DNA of 64,000 nucleotides from Ceratothoa steindachneri. Its lineage: Eukaryota; Arthropoda; Malacostraca; Isopoda; Cymothoidae. A model generated the notes under the pieces. The model was not told where the DNA came from. It was given only the letters and a program-made list of their open reading frames with translations, and did not search any database. Where the stretch lies: positions 150,286,761 through 150,350,760 of the forward strand of contig OZ018331.1 in assembly GCA_963969495.1 (NCBI GenBank), in the 5' to 3' direction. The stretch's first letter is position 1; each line of letters starts with the position of its first letter. The translations under genes were made by a program, and so were the position numbers. Below are positions 33,911 through 41,994 of the stretch, one piece after another.

Positions 33911-34765
33911 TGTGGTGGGGCGAATGTGAGTGTGTGTAAAAGGGCCATTCTCCCACCCCTTTTCTCAGTACCCTCTCCCTCCCTCTGTAAGAATGTGTGT
34001 GAATGGGAATGGGTTTGTTTTATTTTTGTTTATTTCATGTATAAAATGATTACCATGTTTTTCTTTCTTTCCAGGCGTTATTCTGGAAAGATAGTAGCTA
34101 ATTTTGAGATATCACTATAATAAGATTGTACTTTGCTTAAATTAATCTTTTATCAAAGCATTATTCTGGAAAGATAGTAGCTAATTTTGAGATATCACTA
34201 TAATAATATTGTACTTTGCTTAAAATAAACTTTTATCAAAGCGTCATATTCTGGAAAGAGAGAGTGGAAGTGTGGACTGGTAGCAAGAGGGGTTCTATAG
34301 ACGAGTGCTCCACCCAGCCCTGAGAGGAGGGCTTTCGTGCCTCGCCAACCACCTGAACCGCCATACCCGCCTTCGTTGACAATCCTGCCTCCTTCTAAGT
34401 TAGCCAACTACCACCCACCTCCAGCAAGTGATAGCGCGTGCCCCCTTTTCGTTCGGTTGTGGTTGTGTTTTTTTGTTTTGTGTAGAATATAAGTAAATTG
34501 TTGTATCCGCCGGTTATAAGATTCTCGTTTGGTATCGTATTTTGATTGGGGAATTTAGCCTCAATTTGAAGTGTGCACACTTCCCTAGTAAATATAAAAT
34601 TGTTGTAAATATAAACTGTAACTATCATTGTATTTTTTTTGTAAGTAAAGGGACTGTATATACAATCCGTTTTATTCTCCCTCGATTTCTCACATCCGGA
34701 CAGTGTAGGAAGCGGGTTGGATCGATTATCGATTGGGATTAGAGATCTATTTTCGGCCCGCTACA
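33911..34765 (+). repeat. E1 5' LTR
   Basis: TGTGGTGGGG...GCCCGCTACA, 855 bp. An internal tandem duplication of about 83 bp (34076-34158 and 34159-34242) contains TTCTGGAAAG and an AATAAA-like polyadenylation motif. A pyrimidine tract followed by CAG at about 34060-34074 resembles a splice acceptor. The middle region differs from that in the E0 LTRs. Confidence 0.95.
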
Positions 34766-34767
34766 TT

Positions 34768-34785
34768 TGGCGCCTGAATAGGGAC
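34768..34785 (+). promoter_or_regulatory. E1 primer binding site (tRNA-Lys type)
   Basis: TGGCGCCTGAATAGGGAC, two bases after the LTR, differing by one base from the E0 site and two from the canonical Lys3 PBS. Confidence 0.8.
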
Positions 34786-34901
34786 GTGAGACTTCGAAAC
34801 TGGGAGCGTGACTGGATTGGATTGCAGTCCATACCCAATTAGTGTGACAAGTAGTTTGATTGATTTTTCCCTTCTCCTATCTTTTTACTAACTTGGGAAC
34901 A

Positions 34902-36611
34902 ATGGCTGTAGCGGAAACATTGAATGAAGAAGTAGTGCCATTGAGACTGGAGTTGAGAAAGAAAGAAGAGGAGTGTGAAATGTTGCGGGGAATGATGGAG
35001 GGAATGGAGAATAAAATAAAAGGGATGAATGAAAAGACTGATAGGATGAAGAAGGAAATGGGAGACCGACAGGATCAGACGGACCGACGGATGCAGGACC
35101 TGTATAACATGATGATAGGGGCTGGATCAGCCCCAGGACCTACAACCCTGACCCCTGCTCCTACTGAAGGGACTCCGCTAAATGGAATGGATGGCAGTAT
35201 GATTGAGTCTAAAGAAGATACTGTAAGTGGTAGGAAAGGGGGTGAATGGAAGAGAGTGGAAAGTAAGAGAGGAAGTAAGCATGGTTCTAAGGTTAAGGAT
35301 AGGAAGGCGAGAGGGAAGAGTGTGGATTTGCTATACTCAGATGAGGGAGAGAGTGACAATATGATTGGAATGAGTGAGACCGAGAGTAGCTCTTCGGAGA
35401 GTGAAGTGAATGTGGGGAAAGGAATTTTGATTAGGGAAGTGCCAAGGATTGATAAGTTTAGATTGCATGGGGGAAAGAGTATGGATGAGTTCTTCGGGGA
35501 TTTTGAGCGGTACTGCAAGCTCAAGTACCCGCAGAACAAGGGTCACTGGGTGAGTGTTCTGGGAGATTGTTTGGATGGGAAAGTGTTGGAGTTCTTGCGA
35601 GTGATAACGAGTGTGGGAGAGCCAAAGTACGATGTAGTGAAGAAGAGATTGATTGGGCAGGTGAAACGAATGAAAGAGAGTGTGAAGTATAAAAGGGTGA
35701 ATGAATTTGAGAAGGCTCGAATGGGGAAGAGTGAAAGTGTGAATATGTATGCACATAGGCTTGAGAGTATGGCAAGAACGAGGTATGGTGATGATGATGT
35801 AAATGAATGTAAACAACTCATGAGGAAGTTTTTGGACACGATCCCGCGAAAGGTGAGTGAATGGCTGAGTGGAAAGAGGAAAGAGAGAGTGAGACTGACA
35901 GGTGAACGGTTGATGTGGGAGGATGTGTTGGAACTGTTAGAAGATGGACGATTTGATGATGAAAGCGATCTAGAAGAGGATGGATGGTACAGTGTGAATG
36001 TTGGAGGTAAGAAGCCCAGGAGCTTTCATCCACCCCAGCAGTTTGTCAGCTACAGGGATGCCCTAAAGACTGCACCAGCTGGAGTGATGTCAAACTTCCT
36101 GGGCCGGCAGAATGGATGGGCAAATGGAGGGTGGTCCAATGGAAGGGGGCAGATGAATTTCAAGCGTGGGAACGGATATATGAGAGAGAAACCGAGGTAT
36201 GTCCCAGCAAATGAGAGACTGAGTGGTGGGAGAAAGATTGAGGAATGTCGTCGGTGTGGAAGGAAAGGTCATATGTTGGCAGAATGTAGGTGGACATCTG
36301 GTGCATGTTTTGGGTGTGGTAAGAAAGGGCATATGATAAAGGATTGCCAGGAAAGTGTGAAAGAGTGCTTTGAGTGTAAAGAAATAGGCCATTTGAAGAA
36401 AGATTGTCCGAGGTTGAATGGTGGAGCAACTGGTGGGGAAAGTATGAAATATGCATGTGGTAATTGTGGAAAGGCTGGTCATTATGCAAGGATGTGTCGT
36501 GACCAGAGGAATGTATGTAGCTATTGTGCGATGGAAGGACATTCAAGTGAAAAGTGTTGGATTAGACTGAGAGCGCAAGGTGTGAATGGAAAGTCTGAAG
36601 CGGGAAACTGA
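34902..36611 (+). CDS. E1 Gag, 569 aa, five zinc knuckles
   Basis: Structural protein of the retrotransposon particle. The start is ATG 34902 (MAVAETLNEEVV) because E0 aligns from the same Met; an in-frame ATG at 34860 is less likely. Residues 1-75 form a predicted coiled coil rich in E/K/R/M heptads. Next come the linker SAPGPTTLTPAPTEG, a Ser/Gly/Glu-rich part, and a capsid-like domain (about 195-350, with KFRLHGGKSMDEFFGDFERY and YKRVNEFEKARMGKSES). Five CX2CX4HX4C knuckles lie at about 449-555: CRRCGRKGHMLAEC, CFGCGKKGHMIKDC, CFECKEIGHLKKDC, CGNCGKAGHYARMC, CSYCAMEGHSSEKC. Five is more than the one to three usual in gypsy Gags. The frame ends at TGA directly after a slippery heptamer. Confidence 0.95.
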   Translation: MAVAETLNEEVVPLRLELRKKEEECEMLRGMMEGMENKIKGMNEKTDRMKKEMGDRQDQTDRRMQDLYNMMIGAGSAPGPTTLTPAPTEGTPLNGMDGSMIESKEDTVSGRKGGEWKRVESKRGSKHGSKVKDRKARGKSVDLLYSDEGESDNMIGMSETESSSSESEVNVGKGILIREVPRIDKFRLHGGKSMDEFFGDFERYCKLKYPQNKGHWVSVLGDCLDGKVLEFLRVITSVGEPKYDVVKKRLIGQVKRMKESVKYKRVNEFEKARMGKSESVNMYAHRLESMARTRYGDDDVNECKQLMRKFLDTIPRKVSEWLSGKRKERVRLTGERLMWEDVLELLEDGRFDDESDLEEDGWYSVNVGGKKPRSFHPPQQFVSYRDALKTAPAGVMSNFLGRQNGWANGGWSNGRGQMNFKRGNGYMREKPRYVPANERLSGGRKIEECRRCGRKGHMLAECRWTSGACFGCGKKGHMIKDCQESVKECFECKEIGHLKKDCPRLNGGATGGESMKYACGNCGKAGHYARMCRDQRNVCSYCAMEGHSSEKCWIRLRAQGVNGKSEAGN

Positions 36612-36643
36612 ATGGTAAGAGGGTACCTGCTGAAGTATCCTCT
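36602..36643 (+). promoter_or_regulatory. -1 ribosomal frameshift signal at E1 gag/pol
   Basis: Slippery heptamer G GGA AAC (36602-36608) is in the correct gag phase and immediately precedes the gag TGA. After a 9-nt spacer comes a 9-bp stem, AGAGGGTAC (36618-36626) with GTATCCTCT (36635-36643), with an 8-nt loop and one G-U pair. A -1 slip enters the pol frame, which is open from 36599. E0 keeps the heptamer (31752-31758) and 8 of the 9 pairs. GGGAAAC is a slippery site used by known retroviruses. Confidence 0.85.
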
Positions 36644-39600
36644 GGGTGCATGAGTGTGAGTAATGTGTTGGTAAGTCTGTCTAGTGTGAAAGTGCTGTCT
36701 GGTAGGAAGTATGAGTGTCTGAGTGTGAAGGTGGAGTTGAATGGAATTGAGTGTTTGGCTTTAATAGATTCTGGATGCAAGGCAAGCTTGGTGTATAAAG
36801 ATGTGTATGACAAGTTTAGCGAGAAAGCCCTCCTGTCTGAGTGCAAGGGTAGTTTGGTAGGTATTGGTAATAGGAGAGTGCCTGTGATTGGAATGATAAG
36901 GTCAGCTGTTCGAATGCATGGTATGAGGATGAATGAATGTGAATTTTCTGTGATTGATAAGGTGAGTAGTGAGTATGGTGTGATTTGGGGCTATGATTTT
37001 ATGAAAATGAATCGTATGGTTGTGCATCCTGCGAGTGATCAGATTGAGAGAAAGATTGGTAAAAATGGGGTGTATAAGTTGTATGTAGGGAAAGATGGTA
37101 GCGTTTTGAGGAGTGTGTTTACTGGTATTGAGGTGACTGCTATGGAGAATGTAAGGCTTGTGAAGGGTGAAAGGGTGTCTGTTAGAGTGAGTTGGAGTAA
37201 GGATGTTAGTTTGAATGTGAGTGAGAACACTGTGATATTGGATGGAACAGATGCGTGTTATAAGGTAAGGCGTGTTGCTTGTGTGTTTGATGGCTTGATG
37301 AGAATGAATGATCCTTTTGTATGTGTGCAGGCGGACCCCAGTGTGAAAGGGCAGGTGAGGGGAATCCAAGTCGGAGATGTACTGGGCCACCTCTCCACTG
37401 TCAATGAGGTAGGTATGGACGATAGTACGGATATCAGGGTGAATGTTGCGAATGAAAAGACATGCGAATGGATGTATAATGAGGTGAAGAGCATGGTGGA
37501 ATTGGATGGATGTTTAACTGAGTATGAAAGGGAGGATGTGTATCGAATGATATTTGAACGAAAGGGAGCCCTCAGTAAGGGTGATCTGGATTTCGGGGTT
37601 GCAAAGCTCCCGGAATTCAAGATTGTCCTGAAGGAGGATTCCCCAATCTATCAGCGGCCAAGGCATTTCCCACGTCCGGTTGCTGATGAGATTGAGGAGC
37701 AGTGCTTGGAATTGGAGCAATTGGGGGTGATTGAAGAGAGCGAGAGTGCATGGAATAGTCCAATTGTACCTGTACGTAAGCCGGATGGAAGATTGCGTCT
37801 GTGTGTGGATTATCGAAAGGTGAATGAAAGGACTGTGAAAGAAAGGTTTCCGATGTGTGTGGTATCTGAGTGTGTGTATAGTATGCATGGGATGGAGTGG
37901 TTTACGAAGCTGGATCTGGTACGGGGGTATTACCAGATGCCCATTGCTGAGGAGAGCCGGCCAGTAACTGCCTTCTCTTCCTCAAAGAGGCATTACCAGT
38001 TCCGGAACCTCAGCTTTGGGTTGGCTAATGCTCCCGGAGCCTTCCAGCGGGCAATGAATGTTGTGTTGAGTAAGTTTGCGAGTAAGAATGTGATTGCATT
38101 TATAGATGATATTTTGATTATGACTGAGACTTTTGAGGAGCATATGAGATTGGTGAATGATGTGTTGAGAACGTTGGAGAGTGTTGGTGTGAAGGTGAAA
38201 GTGGCGAAGTGTGAATGGTTTGCGAAAGAAGTGGAATTCCTTGGGCATATGGTGAGTGAGAATGGATTGCAAAAATCATCGAAGTATGTTGAGAAGGTGC
38301 GAATGTTTCCTAAACTGGTGACTGTGAAGCAACTGAAGTCATTTTTGGGTTTGATTGAGTTTCAGCGAAAGTTTATACGTGATTGTTCTGGTGTGAGTAA
38401 GCCTCTGACTGAGTGGATGGGCAAGAAAGGTAGTACGGTTGTCAAGTGGAATGATAAGATGAATGAGGCGTATGAGAGACTGAAAGAGGCAGCGGCTAAA
38501 GATGTTGAATTGGCTTACCCAGATTATAGTGTAAATGCTAAAATGCTTGAACTGTATACAGATGCGAGTGGGTATTGTATGGGAGGTTTTCTGATGCAAG
38601 AGCAGCGTTTGAATGGAGAGAATGTCAGGCGAATAATTGGGTATGTATCCAAGGCTATGAATGTTGCAGAACGAAAGTATTCGACTGCGGAACGAGAGCT
38701 GGCTGCGATAAGATATTGTTTGAAAGTGTTGCGTCCATTTTTGTATGGTGTGAGGTTTGTGATAAAAACCGATCATCAACCTCTTGTGTATCTGCAGCGT
38801 ATGAAGTGGGCTGATAGTAGGATTGCAAGGACTTTGGAAGATTTGAGTGACTTTGACTATGTGATTGAGTATGTGCCTGGTGAACGGAATGGAGTGGCTG
38901 ATTTGATGTCAAGGTATCCTGGTACGAATGATGAAAATGTGTGTGGAGTGAGTGATCCTGAGTATTTGCCGAAAGGGATTATGAATGGAAAAGAGAGTAA
39001 GGGTGGTGGTGATTCCTTGTTTGAGAGTGTATGGAATGGTTTGCAAGATTTGAAGAGTGATGGAGTAGATGTGAGAGTGCCCGATAGTGTAGATGATTTA
39101 AGGAAGGAGGTAATGAATGAAGTGTGTAGGAAGCCTGAAAGCATTGGTATGGCAAAGGTGCGGAACTTCATGAAAGAATTGAGAGCGATGTGTATGCAAG
39201 GGGTCCCGCCATTTCAGGAAGTGTTGATTGTAGTGAGTCGTTTGTATGGAGTGATTGTTTATGTGCACTTTGGTGGTGAGAGGCCGATTGTGTACAAGGA
39301 TGAGAAGATGAAGGGTTTGAATCCTAATGTGGTACATCTGCAATGTTTGAGCGGTGTGCACTACAATTGGGTAATTGAAAAGTGTTCATATATAAGAGAG
39401 AAGAATGATTGTCTGGATGAAGATGAGTGTGTGTTGAGTGATGATATGGGAGTTAATGACAGTGTGGATATCAGTGCTGATGTTGGTGTGCTTGTTCCTT
39501 CTGTGTATTGCGAACATGGTGGACCTGATATGATGGAAGCGAGAGTGAAAGTTGGTGAAAGGTTGTTCTGTGGTTTGATTGATACTGGAGCGCAAGTGTC

Positions 39601-40855
39601 TTTAGTGAATGAGAATATTCTGAGTAAGTATGAAGAGTTTAGATGTTGCGAGCATAAACCTGTGAAGTTACGGATAAGTGGATTAGGGAATGGCATGATA
39701 GTGGCATGGGAACAGGTTAGTCTGAAAGTGAGTTTGGGTAATGGTGTGAATGTGAAGCATGACTTTGTGATTCTGAAAGATGAGCAAATGCCTTGTTGTT
39801 TCTTGCTTGGTGTAGACTTTATGAGATTGAATGATTTGTCTTTGGATGCTGATAAGGATCGTCTTATGAAAGGTGAATGTGAGGTGATGAGGTTGAATGA
39901 GTGTGCAAAGAATGTTGTCAAGTTTTGCGGTATGATAGAGTTGGTCATGGATGATGAGAATGAGATTTTAAGTGATGATGATATTCTAGAGATGCAAGAG
40001 ATGTGTCCTTTTGTTAGTGAGTTGAAGAGGTGTGTAATGATGCGTGTTGATTTGAATGAATGGCCAGAGTGTTTAAGTGATTTTAAAAGGTATGCTAAGG
40101 ATTTTGTTGTTTGTATGGATGTTGTATATTTTGTGAGGCATGTGAAGGGTGGTGATGATATGTATGTACCTGTGATGTCCTTAGTTGGTATGATTGGTCT
40201 GGTGAAGGTTGTGCATGATAATTATGGGCATATGGGTAAATTTAAGCTGTGGGAGTGTATGAAGGAGCATGTGTTCCACCCGTTTCTGAGAACTGTTGTG
40301 AATGATGTTGCAACTACGTGTGAAAGGTGTCAGAAGCGAAAGGTGCAAGGTGTGCAAGTGAAACCACCGATGTTGAAAGTTGATGCGAAAGAACCGTTTG
40401 AATTGGTAGTGATTGATTGTGTGTCTTTGCCGCGTACGAGAGCTGGGAATGTTGGTATGGTTGTGATGGTTGACCATAAAAGTAAGTTTGTGTATGCAGC
40501 GCCTGTGAGAGATAAAAGGAGTGTGACTGTTGCGCGTGTGGTTGAGCAGTTGTTTTTTCCTATGTGTGTATGGAAGCCTAGAAGATGTCTGAGTGATAAT
40601 GGTCCTGAATTTGTAGGGGAAGTGTTTGAGCAAATGTTGAGAGAGAATGGTGTGGAGCATGTGAGAACAACTCCGTATGTACCGTCTTTAAATGGATTGG
40701 CTGAACGGACTATAAGAACCTTGTGTGAGATGTTGAGAATGATGAGTACGACAGTGAATGACTGGGATGTGTGTCTGGGGAGAGTGTTGTGGGCATATAA
40801 TTCAACTGTGCATAGTGCAACTGGAATGTCCCCATGTGTTTGTGATGAATTTTGA
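36602..40855 (+). CDS. E1 Pol: PR1-RT-RH-OTU-like-PR2-integrase (frame ends early)
   Basis: Probably made as Gag-Pol by -1 frameshifting; residues below count from ATG 36650. Retropepsin 1: ALIDSGCKASLV (Asp40). RT: SPIVPVRKPDGRLRLCVDYR, FTKLDLVRGYYQ, and FIDDIL (Asp486/487). RNase H: ELYTDASGYCMGG (Asp638) and TDHQPLVY. OTU-like domain at about 780-910. Retropepsin 2: CGLIDTGAQVSLV (Asp978) with LLGVDFMRLN. Integrase zinc finger: HDNYGH...CERC (1189-1227). Integrase core: Asp1256, Asp1316 and Glu1352, an exact D-D35-E spacing. The frame closes at 40855 because of a 2-nt deletion compared with E0 near 40836; the rest of the C-terminus is open in another frame. All catalytic residues except the OTU Cys look intact. 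Confidence 0.93.
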   Translation, partial: GKLNGKRVPAEVSSGCMSVSNVLVSLSSVKVLSGRKYECLSVKVELNGIECLALIDSGCKASLVYKDVYDKFSEKALLSECKGSLVGIGNRRVPVIGMIRSAVRMHGMRMNECEFSVIDKVSSEYGVIWGYDFMKMNRMVVHPASDQIERKIGKNGVYKLYVGKDGSVLRSVFTGIEVTAMENVRLVKGERVSVRVSWSKDVSLNVSENTVILDGTDACYKVRRVACVFDGLMRMNDPFVCVQADPSVKGQVRGIQVGDVLGHLSTVNEVGMDDSTDIRVNVANEKTCEWMYNEVKSMVELDGCLTEYEREDVYRMIFERKGALSKGDLDFGVAKLPEFKIVLKEDSPIYQRPRHFPRPVADEIEEQCLELEQLGVIEESESAWNSPIVPVRKPDGRLRLCVDYRKVNERTVKERFPMCVVSECVYSMHGMEWFTKLDLVRGYYQMPIAEESRPVTAFSSSKRHYQFRNLSFGLANAPGAFQRAMNVVLSKFASKNVIAFIDDILIMTETFEEHMRLVNDVLRTLESVGVKVKVAKCEWFAKEVEFLGHMVSENGLQKSSKYVEKVRMFPKLVTVKQLKSFLGLIEFQRKFIRDCSGVSKPLTEWMGKKGSTVVKWNDKMNEAYERLKEAAAKDVELAYPDYSVNAKMLELYTDASGYCMGGFLMQEQRLNGENVRRIIGYVSKAMNVAERKYSTAERELAAIRYCLKVLRPFLYGVRFVIKTDHQPLVYLQRMKWADSRIARTLEDLSDFDYVIEYVPGERNGVADLMSRYPGTNDENVCGVSDPEYLPKGIMNGKESKGGGDSLFESVWNGLQDLKSDGVDVRVPDSVDDLRKEVMNEVCRKPESIGMAKVRNFMKELRAMCMQGVPPFQEVLIVVSRLYGVIVYVHFGGERPIVYKDEKMKGLNPNVVHLQCLSGVHYNWVIEKCSYIREKNDCLDEDECVLSDDMGVNDSVDISADVGVLVPSVYCEHGGPDMMEARVKVGERLFCGLIDTGAQVSLVNENILSKYEEFRCCEHKPVKLRISGLGNGMIVAWEQVSLKVSLGNGVNVKHDFVILKDEQMPCCFLLGVDFMRLNDLSLDADKDRLMKGECEVMRLNECAKNVVKFCGMIELVMDDENEILSDDDILEMQEMCPFVSELKRCVMMRVDLNEWPECLSDFKRYAKDFVVCMDVVYFVRHVKGGDDMYVPVMSLVGMIGLVKVVHDNYGHMGKFKLWECMKEHVFHPFLRTVVNDVATTCERCQKRKVQGVQVKPPMLKVDAKEPFELVVIDCVSLPRTRAGNVGMVVMVDHKSKFVYAAPVRDKRSVTVARVVEQLFFPMCVWKPRRCLSDNGPEFVGEVFEQMLRENGVEHVRTTPYVPSLNGLAERTIRTLCEMLRMMSTTVNDWDVCLGRVLWAYNSTVHSATGMSPCVCDEF
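38990..39380 (+). other. OTU-like domain within E1 Pol (Cys replaced by Ser)
   Basis: Lies between RNase H and the second retropepsin. Elements matching OTU cysteine proteases in order: GGGDSLFESVW (family: D-G-x-C-L-F-x-A/S-V), DDLRKEVMNEV (L-R-x-x-V helix), FMKELRAMCMQGVPPFQEVLI followed by LYGVIVYVHFG (W-G...E-L-x-A-x-A-x-x-Y-x-V-x-I-x-V), PIVYKDE, and VVHLQCLSGVHYNWV, which holds the expected His (904). The expected catalytic Cys position is Ser789 here, and the same Ser is seen in E0 near 43049. It may be a non-proteolytic binding domain, or use Ser. Confidence 0.7.
39480..39870 (+). other. Second retropepsin-like domain (PR2) within E1 Pol
   Basis: EARVKVGERLFCGLIDTGAQ carries a canonical DTG active site (Asp978), followed by SLVNENIL, a strand-rich middle with LRISGLGNGMIVAWEQ, and the closing block FLLGVDFMRLNDLSLD, the retropepsin hydrophobic-G-x-D-F-hydrophobic motif. 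It is separate from PR1 at the N-terminus (DSG). In E0 the matching site is DNG. Retropepsins are normally present once per Pol and act as dimers. Confidence 0.82.
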
Positions 40856-41945
40856 AAGGCGAGTGAAAGATAGGTTTCGTTTGAGTGAAAGTGAGCAGAG
40901 TGTATGGCGTGAGGCGCATGAAAGGTTCCGTTCATTTGAATTAGGTACAAAAGTATTGAAGGTGAAAGAAGTGAAGGGTAGGTTGAATGTATCAAAGATG
41001 AGTGAGAAGTTTGATGGACCTTATAGAGTTGTGAGAGTTTGGGAAAATGGGGTAACGTATGTTTTGGAGAGTTTGAATGACGGCATGACTGAGAGAGTGC
41101 GGGCTCATCAGAGTCAGTTAAGGAGATGGAGAGAACCTCCTGACTACCTGGTGAGCCATCCAGTGTATGGACTGTGTAGAGAGAGAGGTAAAGTGCATGA
41201 TGATGAGATTGAATGTGATAGTATGGATCTGTCTGGGAAAGAGCTAGTCTTAGTCTCGAGGAGTAGAAAGCGTACAAAGAAGGGTGAAAGGAAGAATGCA
41301 AGTACGAATGAAACTAAGTCTGAGCAGAGTCTTTCTGGTATGGGGGATCTTGAAAGGGAGATTGAGTTTTTGCGTAAACAGGTGAGTGATTTGGCTGGTA
41401 TAAGTAGACGAGTGAGTGAGCTGCCTGTGCCTGATTTTTCTGGTTTTGGGAACAGTATGAATGATAGTGTGTTTGGGCAGAATGAACCTAGTGTGGCTGA
41501 TTTTTCGGGTTTTATGAATGGTAATAGTAGGGGTGAGTTTGATGTAGTGAATGATGAAGTGGCTGATTTTTCAGGTTTCTGGTGGGAACCAGTCGAAGGG
41601 GTTTCTGGTATGCCTGTTGAGAATACAGGGGATGTGAGTGACCTGTCTGTTTCGCAAGAATGTACCTTGAGTTGGATGAGAGCTGTGAGTGAGGAGCTGA
41701 TGAATGGGGGTATGAAGAGTGAGGGTTCTGAACGGAGGAGTATGAAAGAATTCTGTCGTGAGATGGGAGAACTGGTAATGAGGGCTAAGAGTATGGTTGA
41801 TGAGATGATAAATAGTGACGATGAGACTGACAGGACGACTGACGAACAACCCCGACTAATTGCTACGCGTAGCCAGGGACCAGTAGGAGAGTGTGAATGG
41901 GTGCAGAAGGGTGCGATTGAGCACAAGTGGTACCGTGAAGAGTGA
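40836..41945 (+). CDS. E1 integrase C-terminal part and tail, displaced frame
   Basis: Continuation of Pol in another frame after the 2-nt deletion. Its first part is integrase C-terminal: VMNFERRVKDRFRLSE, EVKGRLNVSKMSEKFDGPYR, VYVLESLN-type barrel and RAHQSQLRRWREPPDYL (to about 41160). The remaining 250 residues are a hydrophilic tail with a basic KRTKKGERKN patch, a short coiled coil (DLEREIEFLRKQVSDLAG) and three DFSGF motifs near 41433, 41499 and 41565. It ends at TGA 41943. No signal peptide or transmembrane segment is seen, so it is not an Env. The upstream ATG at 40758 is out of the true frame and probably irrelevant. Confidence 0.82.
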   Translation: MFVMNFERRVKDRFRLSESEQSVWREAHERFRSFELGTKVLKVKEVKGRLNVSKMSEKFDGPYRVVRVWENGVTYVLESLNDGMTERVRAHQSQLRRWREPPDYLVSHPVYGLCRERGKVHDDEIECDSMDLSGKELVLVSRSRKRTKKGERKNASTNETKSEQSLSGMGDLEREIEFLRKQVSDLAGISRRVSELPVPDFSGFGNSMNDSVFGQNEPSVADFSGFMNGNSRGEFDVVNDEVADFSGFWWEPVEGVSGMPVENTGDVSDLSVSQECTLSWMRAVSEELMNGGMKSEGSERRSMKEFCREMGELVMRAKSMVDEMINSDDETDRTTDEQPRLIATRSQGPVGECEWVQKGAIEHKWYREE

Positions 41946-41981
41946 TTGAAAGGGTTTAGTGAGTGGCTGGTCGAATGGCTT

Positions 41982-41994
41982 AAGGAAGGAGGGG
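41982..41994 (+). promoter_or_regulatory. E1 polypurine tract
   Basis: AAGGAAGGAGGGG immediately before the 3' LTR; the expected plus-strand primer. It is conserved in E0 at 45954-45966. Confidence 0.9.

Noticed and set aside
40836..41945. The frame after integrase in E1 as an env gene
   Set aside because: Its start is integrase C-terminal sequence in a shifted frame, and the tail has no signal peptide, transmembrane helix or furin-type site.
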